Shown: one piece after another, positions 60,101 to 64,000 of the stretch
Layout of the letters: each line of letters starts with the position of its first letter
Position numbering within the stretch: the stretch's first letter is position 1
Position numbers and translations under genes: made by a program
The notes under the pieces: model-generated
Told to the model about the DNA's origin: nothing
Seen by the model: only the letters and a program-made list of their open reading frames with translations
Database searches by the model: none
From: SXVE01 sp036388895
GTDB taxonomy: Bacteria > Acidobacteriota > Blastocatellia > Pyrinomonadales > Pyrinomonadaceae
Length of the DNA: 64,000 nucleotides
Direction: 5' to 3'
Assembly (NCBI GenBank): GCA_036388895.1
Contig: DASVQY010000018.1
Span: 34,631-98,630, forward strand

Positions 60101-63100
60101 ACCAATACGACTTTGACGGCTCCGCCGCCTGGTTTGGGCGCGGGCGAATATATCACCAAAATCCGCTGGCAATACGGACAAGCGGCGGCTGGAATGATTC
60201 CGACGACGAGACCGCGTGTGTCGGGCAGGATCATCAATCCGAGCAACAGCGGCAACACGGTCAATAACGGTAATTCCATTCAAAACTGCGCTTCATTGAG
60301 CGCGGTTTACACGGCGGGACCAACGAATGTGACGAGAAACGCCTGCCGGACGTTCGCGGTCGGCGTCACTTCGCAGACGCTAGTTGTGGACAACACAAGC
60401 GATGACGAAACTCTCGCCAACTGCACAAATGGGGCAAACGACTGTTCCTTGCGCGGCGCGATTTCCGCCGCTTTTTCAGGCGACACGATCTCCTTTTCAA
60501 CTTTATTCGACACGGCGCAGACGATCAACATCAACGATCAGCTCGTTATTAACAAAAACCTGACGATCAACGGCAAGGGTGCGAATCTTTTGACCGTTCG
60601 CAACATCGCGGCGGCAAGCGCAACGAACCGCGTTTTTCTGATCAACAGCGGCACCGTTAATTTAAACGGTTTGACGATCACGGGCGGCAGAGTCAGCCCA
60701 CCCGTCGGCAACAACACTCAACAAGGCGGCGGGATTTTCAACTCTGGCACGTTGACGATCACGAACAGCACTGTCATTGACAATTCCGTAACCGGCGACA
60801 ACTCCAGCAACCACGGCGGCGGGATTTTCAGTTCCGGCGCGTTGACGATCACGAACAGCACCTTCAGCGGCAATTTCATAACCGGCGGCGACAGTGCAGC
60901 TAACGCAGGCGGCGGAATTTACTACGGCGGCGCGTTGACGATCACGAACAGCACTGTCGCCGGCAATTCCGTAACCGGCTCAAATGTCATCAATATAGGC
61001 GGGGGGATTTACATCTCCAGCGGCACAACGAACGCCCGCAACACAATCATCTCCGGCAATTCGGCGGCGACCGATGCCGACGTGAGCGGGAATTTAACGG
61101 TCAACGAAAACAATCTGATCGGCAGCAATGCGCGGCTACTGCCGCTGGGCAATTACGGCGGCGCGACTCCGACGCACGCGCTTTATCCAGATTCTCCGGC
61201 GATCAACGCGGGAAACGATTGCGTGCTTGATTCTTCCTGCACAGGTTTCAACGCTCCAAGCAATTTGACCACAGACCAGCGCGGACAGGCGCGCAAAGTC
61301 GGATCAAAGGTTGACATCGGCGCGTTCGAGGCTCCGGCAAGTCTGATTGTGACAAACACAAACAACGACGGCACGGGCAGTCTCAGAGCGGCGATTATGG
61401 CGGCAAACACAAATACGGATTACGACGCAATCACCTTTGACATTCCGGCAACGGATACGGGCTGCGCGAGCGGCGTCTGCACGATCACTTTGACGAGCGG
61501 CGAGCTTGGCGTCAACGGAGCGGCGTTGATTTACAACGCCGCGAACGCGAACCGTCTGCTGATTTCCGGCAACAATCAAAGCCGCGTTTTTAATGTGGCG
61601 AGCAGCGCGAACGTTACTTTGAACGGCGTAACAGTGACGAATGGAAGAGACACCGGCTTCGGCGGCGGCGGCATTCGCAGCGATAACGGGGCGAATTTAA
61701 ACATCATCAATTCGACGATCAGCGACAACTCCGCGCCGTTCAGCTCTGGGGGCGGCATTTTATCGTTCAGCTCGAATGTTACCATCACGAATTCCACAAT
61801 CAGCGGCAACTCCGCATCCTCCAGCGTCAGCGGCAACGGAGGCGGCGGCATCGGACTAAACTCGTCGAACGCGACGATCACGAATTCGACCATCTACAAT
61901 AATTCAACACAATTTAGAGGCGGCGGCATTCGTGCGGACTTCTCAACCTTGAATTTGCGCAATACGATTGTCGCCGGAAATACGGCGGAAGCAGGACAGC
62001 TCGACATTTTTAATAATAGTTCGAACATCAACTCGAACGGCAAAAACCTGATCGGCGATTCGATCGATACTTTCAACTCCGTTACCTGGCAGGCGTCGGA
62101 TATTAAGAACCAACCGGCGCGGCTCGTCCCGCTCGGCTACTACGGCGGCACGACGATGACGCACGCTCTTTTGTCCGGCTCACCGGCAATCAACACCGGA
62201 AACAACTGCGTGGTTAATCAGTCATGCACCGGCTTTAACGCTCCCTTTGCTTTGACCACAGACCAGCGCGGCGCATCGCGCGTCGGCAACGTGGACATCG
62301 GCGCTTTTGAACTAAACAACTCGACAAACAACGGCTCTTTCAAAGCCTCTCTGCCAGACGGCAAACAAGGCACAGCTTACTCGTTCACGCTCGTTCCGAA
62401 CAATGTTCTAAACGGCACGACTTTTACTTATACAGCCGGAACGCTGCCGAACGGGTTACAGATTACGACGACAAACAACGTCGTTGCTTTAAGCGGCGCG
62501 CCGACGGTAAACGGCACTTTCAATTTTTCTGTTACGGCTTCTGACGGCACGAATACAAATGTTACCGATTACACGCTTTATATTGCTCCCGGCGGCGCGG
62601 ATCTTTTGGTAACGAAAATTGATTCACCCGATCCGGTAATTGCGGGCAGCAATTTAACTTACACGATTCAGGTCGCTAACAGCGGACCCGAGGCGGCGGC
62701 TAGTGTTGCTTTAAGCGATACGCTTCCAGCGGGAACTTCTTTCGTGTCTTTATCTGCACCGGCAGGATGGAATTGTACAATGCCGGGCGTCGGAAGTTCG
62801 GGAACTGTAACCTGCACGGCAGCAACTGTGGCAAACGGAGCCTCGGAGCAATTTACCCTGGTTGTAAAGGTTGATTCCGCCACAGCTGCCGGAACGGTTT
62901 TGTCGAACACGGCAACGGTTTCATCAGCAACAGCGGATCCGAATACGGGAAATGAAAGCGCGACTGCGACAACAACCGTTGCGGCACAAGCCGATCTTCA
63001 AATTACAAAATCAGACGGCGGCGCTTCGGTTGCGCCCGGCGGCACGGTCGCTTATATTCTCGCCTACAGCAATAACGGCGCCAGCACAGCGGCAAATGTC

Positions 63101-64000
63101 GTTATCACCGAAACCATTCCGGCAAACACGACATTTAATTCGGCAGCGAGCACGTCGGGCTGGTCGTGCTCGCCGAACAATAACGCCGGTTCGACCTGCA
63201 CTTTACAAATCGGCAGCGTCAATCCGACTGCGGGCGGTAGCGCGACGTTTGCGGTTACGGTCGTTAATCCTGTTGCAGCCGGAGTTAGTCAGCTTTCCAA
63301 CACCGCCTCGATTGCCTCGACTGTCACAGACCCGATAACCAGTAATAATTCGGCGAGCGACACGACGCCGGTCAACGCCCAGCCTGATCTTTCGATTACA
63401 AAATCTGACGGCGGCGCGACAACCGCTCTCGGCGGCACGGTTGCTTATACGCTCGGTTACTCAAACACGGGCAATCAGGGAGCGACGGGCGTAACTATTA
63501 CGGAAACCGTTCCGCAAAACACGAGTTTCAATTCGGGAGCAAGCACGGCGGGCTGGTCGTGCGCGGGCGGCGCTCCTGCCGGTTCGATCTGCACATTGAC
63601 AATCGGCAGCCTGAATGCGGGCGGTAGCGGCGGCGTGACGTTCGCCGTAACGGTCAGTAATCCGTTGAATTCCGCAGCGACTGAAGTTTCCAATACGGTG
63701 ACTATCGCCGACGACGCCATAAATGGAACAGATCCGATGCCCGGAAACAATTCGGCGAGCGATACGACTCCGATCATCCTGTCGCCGACAATCGCGAAAG
63801 CGTTCTCGCCGTCAGCCATTCAGCCGACGCAAAATTCCACCGTTTCATTAACCTTGACGAATCCGAATTCGATTGCTCTGACAAATGCTTCATTTGCCGA
63901 TATTTTATCGAATATGACGGCTGTCGGCGGAGCATCGGGCGGAACTTGTACGGGAGCGTCATCGAATGTGTTCGCAGCCGGCGCGGCGAATTTGAATTTC
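57155..64000 (+). CDS. Giant secreted beta-helix / Calx-beta / DUF11 protein (3' end outside window)
   Basis: Open from the ATG at 57155 to the window end: 2282 codons with no stop. A signal peptide (about 10-45, RTIIATAIIAGLLSSFALASAQA) precedes a right-handed parallel beta-helix (about 105-545). A cadherin/Ig-like domain follows (about 560-655, NDTDAQG ... SDSFYYTVADGG). Two Calx-beta domains (about 657-887) are followed by a DUF11-like segment. Next come two choice-of-anchor/CSLR-type beta-helices (about 1070-1720, GSLRAAIMAAN; NYGGATPTHALYPDSPAINAGNDC), an Ig-like domain, and DUF11 repeats (from about 1815). Such proteins are surface-exposed adhesins or polymer-binding stalks. The ATG has no clear ribosome binding site. 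The first beta-helix uses GC-richer codons than the neighbours, a hint of a shuffled or acquired domain. Confidence 0.9.
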   Translation, partial: MKTPKKSPAKSVFRSRTIIATAIIAGLLSSFALASAQASGAPIVETIRQMLSRQTENISNFAAFISPSPAAPANDITVSENGTIQSAVSSPLAGGVIVVNPGGGGNFTTIQAAINNASPGDTIAIKTGTYTENLNLSLMGSAIGGTTGNIQLVAVDGPSTAVLNGSGVKISQSGAFNGSLIIDGLRFSTTNEDGIRLSTPTNLLVVNSTFDSIGSDNAAHDGLELSLSIGSHQVVLYNNTFRNIANDAIVLSATGTNTQVTYTIVGNSITDDGTNANTTDQGIKFEARNNAVVNAIVTSNSLTQLESNGVVFSAGETAKLNGYVTRNTIGPLNTSDNGITVETLNSATTAIVDATIADNTISNVSSGIGILINLSGTTSTVSTPSITARIVRNTLTAIGANEFDRGITILGLNNTNVQGTITALVANNQLNGSAASGLGVVAGGSLNIDATIRNNTFLDTAQSTTGTNEAGMVLASTSLAARLRTSLTGNTTTTSSSSYPKIRLLQNSGTFQLEGNTALSAQQNVAADNPASADSVTVGGTIGIIAPGTLTAPAENTTPNAVDDTANAVAGTPTTINVMANDTDAQGAVGLNFFSFSSFRGGTVTRNDNGTPSVLTDDKLVYTAPSGFSGSDSFYYTVADGGQASDVAKVTVTVTATPPNLSINDVSLNEGNSGTTSFTFTVSLSAPAPAGGVTFNIATADGTAVQPGDYTTKSLTSQTIPAGSSTYSFTVLVNGDTTPETNETFFVNVTNVTGANVTDAQGQGTIVNDDVAPNLTINDVSLNEGNAGTTTFTFTVSLSAPAPAGGVTFDIATANGTATSPSDYTAKTLTGQTISAGNSTYSFTVLVNGDTTPEANETFFVNVTNVTGATVTDGQGQGTITNDDVANPSAGLLMYVNSSSSNVPGFNENFSYDLLPSNNGNAPLDNLTVIDTLPDAFQVLNVTTGAYSNLSDFAAGEGVRVSYEKNTAPGVFTLWGSSPNVATNTTLTAPPPGLGAGEYITKIRWQYGQAAAGMIPTTRPRVSGRIINPSNSGNTVNNGNSIQNCASLSAVYTAGPTNVTRNACRTFAVGVTSQTLVVDNTSDDETLANCTNGANDCSLRGAISAAFSGDTISFSTLFDTAQTININDQLVINKNLTINGKGANLLTVRNIAAASATNRVFLINSGTVNLNGLTITGGRVSPPVGNNTQQGGGIFNSGTLTITNSTVIDNSVTGDNSSNHGGGIFSSGALTITNSTFSGNFITGGDSAANAGGGIYYGGALTITNSTVAGNSVTGSNVINIGGGIYISSGTTNARNTIISGNSAATDADVSGNLTVNENNLIGSNARLLPLGNYGGATPTHALYPDSPAINAGNDCVLDSSCTGFNAPSNLTTDQRGQARKVGSKVDIGAFEAPASLIVTNTNNDGTGSLRAAIMAANTNTDYDAITFDIPATDTGCASGVCTITLTSGELGVNGAALIYNAANANRLLISGNNQSRVFNVASSANVTLNGVTVTNGRDTGFGGGGIRSDNGANLNIINSTISDNSAPFSSGGGILSFSSNVTITNSTISGNSASSSVSGNGGGGIGLNSSNATITNSTIYNNSTQFRGGGIRADFSTLNLRNTIVAGNTAEAGQLDIFNNSSNINSNGKNLIGDSIDTFNSVTWQASDIKNQPARLVPLGYYGGTTMTHALLSGSPAINTGNNCVVNQSCTGFNAPFALTTDQRGASRVGNVDIGAFELNNSTNNGSFKASLPDGKQGTAYSFTLVPNNVLNGTTFTYTAGTLPNGLQITTTNNVVALSGAPTVNGTFNFSVTASDGTNTNVTDYTLYIAPGGADLLVTKIDSPDPVIAGSNLTYTIQVANSGPEAAASVALSDTLPAGTSFVSLSAPAGWNCTMPGVGSSGTVTCTAATVANGASEQFTLVVKVDSATAAGTVLSNTATVSSATADPNTGNESATATTTVAAQADLQITKSDGGASVAPGGTVAYILAYSNNGASTAANVVITETIPANTTFNSAASTSGWSCSPNNNAGSTCTLQIGSVNPTAGGSATFAVTVVNPVAAGVSQLSNTASIASTVTDPITSNNSASDTTPVNAQPDLSITKSDGGATTALGGTVAYTLGYSNTGNQGATGVTITETVPQNTSFNSGASTAGWSCAGGAPAGSICTLTIGSLNAGGSGGVTFAVTVSNPLNSAATEVSNTVTIADDAINGTDPMPGNNSASDTTPIILSPTIAKAFSPSAIQPTQNSTVSLTLTNPNSIALTNASFADILSNMTAVGGASGGTCTGASSNVFAAGAANLNF
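59125..59815 (+). repeat. Two tandem Calx-beta repeats in the giant gene
   Basis: Two copies of about 345 bases, each starting with (S/T)INDVSLNEGN and ending VTNVTGA...TDxQGQGTI.ND. They agree closely at the DNA level, for example ACGTTTACCGTTAGTCTTTC against ACTTTTACCGTTAGTCTTTC. This suggests recent duplication. Confidence 0.85.
60725..61030 (+). repeat. Tandem 90-93-bp beta-helix coil repeats
   Basis: Copies begin at 60725, 60815, 60908 and 60998 with GGCGGCGGGATTT-like DNA, each continuing with GTTGACGATCACGAACAGCA (first three copies). They encode 30-31-residue coils of the pattern GGGIxxSGxLTITNSTxxxNS of the second beta-helix. The period fits one turn of a parallel beta-helix, so the repeats are domain-internal, not an independent element. 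Confidence 0.85.

Noticed and set aside
60725..61030. CRISPR-like tandem repeats
   Set aside because: Period is 90-93 bases, in frame with the coding sequence, and encodes beta-helix coils; spacers are not unique.
57258..63962. Several long minus-strand and other-frame ORFs opposite the giant gene
   Set aside because: They are shadows of repetitive Thr/Asn/Gly codons; the plus frame has a signal peptide and known domains throughout.

Overview
The window most likely comes from an Acidobacteriota genome (Blastocatellia or Pyrinomonadaceae-like). This is inferred from gene content, not from a marker-gene comparison. It is diderm: it carries lpxK, lgt, lspA, several lipoproteins, a TonB C-terminal protein and an outer-membrane porin-like protein. 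It also has a VWFA-related protein of the type common in Acidobacteria, a TAT-exported DUF1501 protein, a methanogen-output-domain gene beside a histidine kinase, GH92 and GH2 hydrolases, and a giant secreted beta-helix/Calx-beta/DUF11 protein. Base composition is mid-range. I see no rRNA, tRNA, CRISPR array, insertion sequence, integrase or phage gene.

Layout. 1-5 kb: lpxK, then a leftward operon of a GT-C-like membrane protein, a lipoprotein, an AI-2E/PerM exporter and an unlisted 47-residue membrane protein. 5-7.4 kb: an O-methyltransferase and a double-GNAT protein. 7.4-10.3 kb: a leftward operon of DUF72, a DsbA/FrnE-type oxidoreductase with an in-frame UGA, an AMIN-like lipoprotein and an S51 peptidase. 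10.4-15 kb: an atypical NarL-type regulator overlapping an O-methyltransferase, a pirin, a NUDIX-MBL fusion and a GNAT. 15-18 kb: a signalling pair (methanogen output domain, hybrid kinase) and a methyltransferase. 18-24.7 kb: DUF1501, a 2OG-Fe(II) oxygenase, GH92 mannosidase and an RluA-type pseudouridine synthase. 24.8-30 kb: lgt, GNAT, lspA and ileS with a leader. 30-34.7 kb: VWA, CPBP, DUF58 and cupin genes. 34.7-46.9 kb: an RRM protein, an LTA4H-type aminopeptidase, a serine hydrolase, a porin-like protein, a zinc-ribbon protein, a PYROXD2-like oxidoreductase, a WD40 protein broken by an amber codon, a relic of the oxidoreductase 5' end and a Rieske oxidoreductase. 47-57 kb: patatin, S8 protease, CheY-like regulator, GH2, TonB-like protein, phytoene-desaturase-like protein and EttA. 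57.2 kb to the end: an open giant surface-protein gene.

Two signals stand out. First, the DsbA/FrnE gene reads through a UGA exactly at the first cysteine of its CPFC motif. A stem-loop with a GG-containing loop starts 9 nt after that codon, as expected for a bacterial SECIS element, so this looks like a UxxC selenoprotein. Second, ileS is preceded by a promoter, a 17-residue leader ORF with an Ile-Asp-Ile-Ile run, and an intrinsic terminator whose 5' arm can also pair with the leader ORF. This is the architecture of leader-peptide attenuation. Other notable signals are an apparently perfect sigma-54 promoter before the cupin gene, a receiver domain lacking its phospho-acceptor Asp, a kinase gene that seems to start at CTG, and a set of intergenic hairpins with word-like arms.
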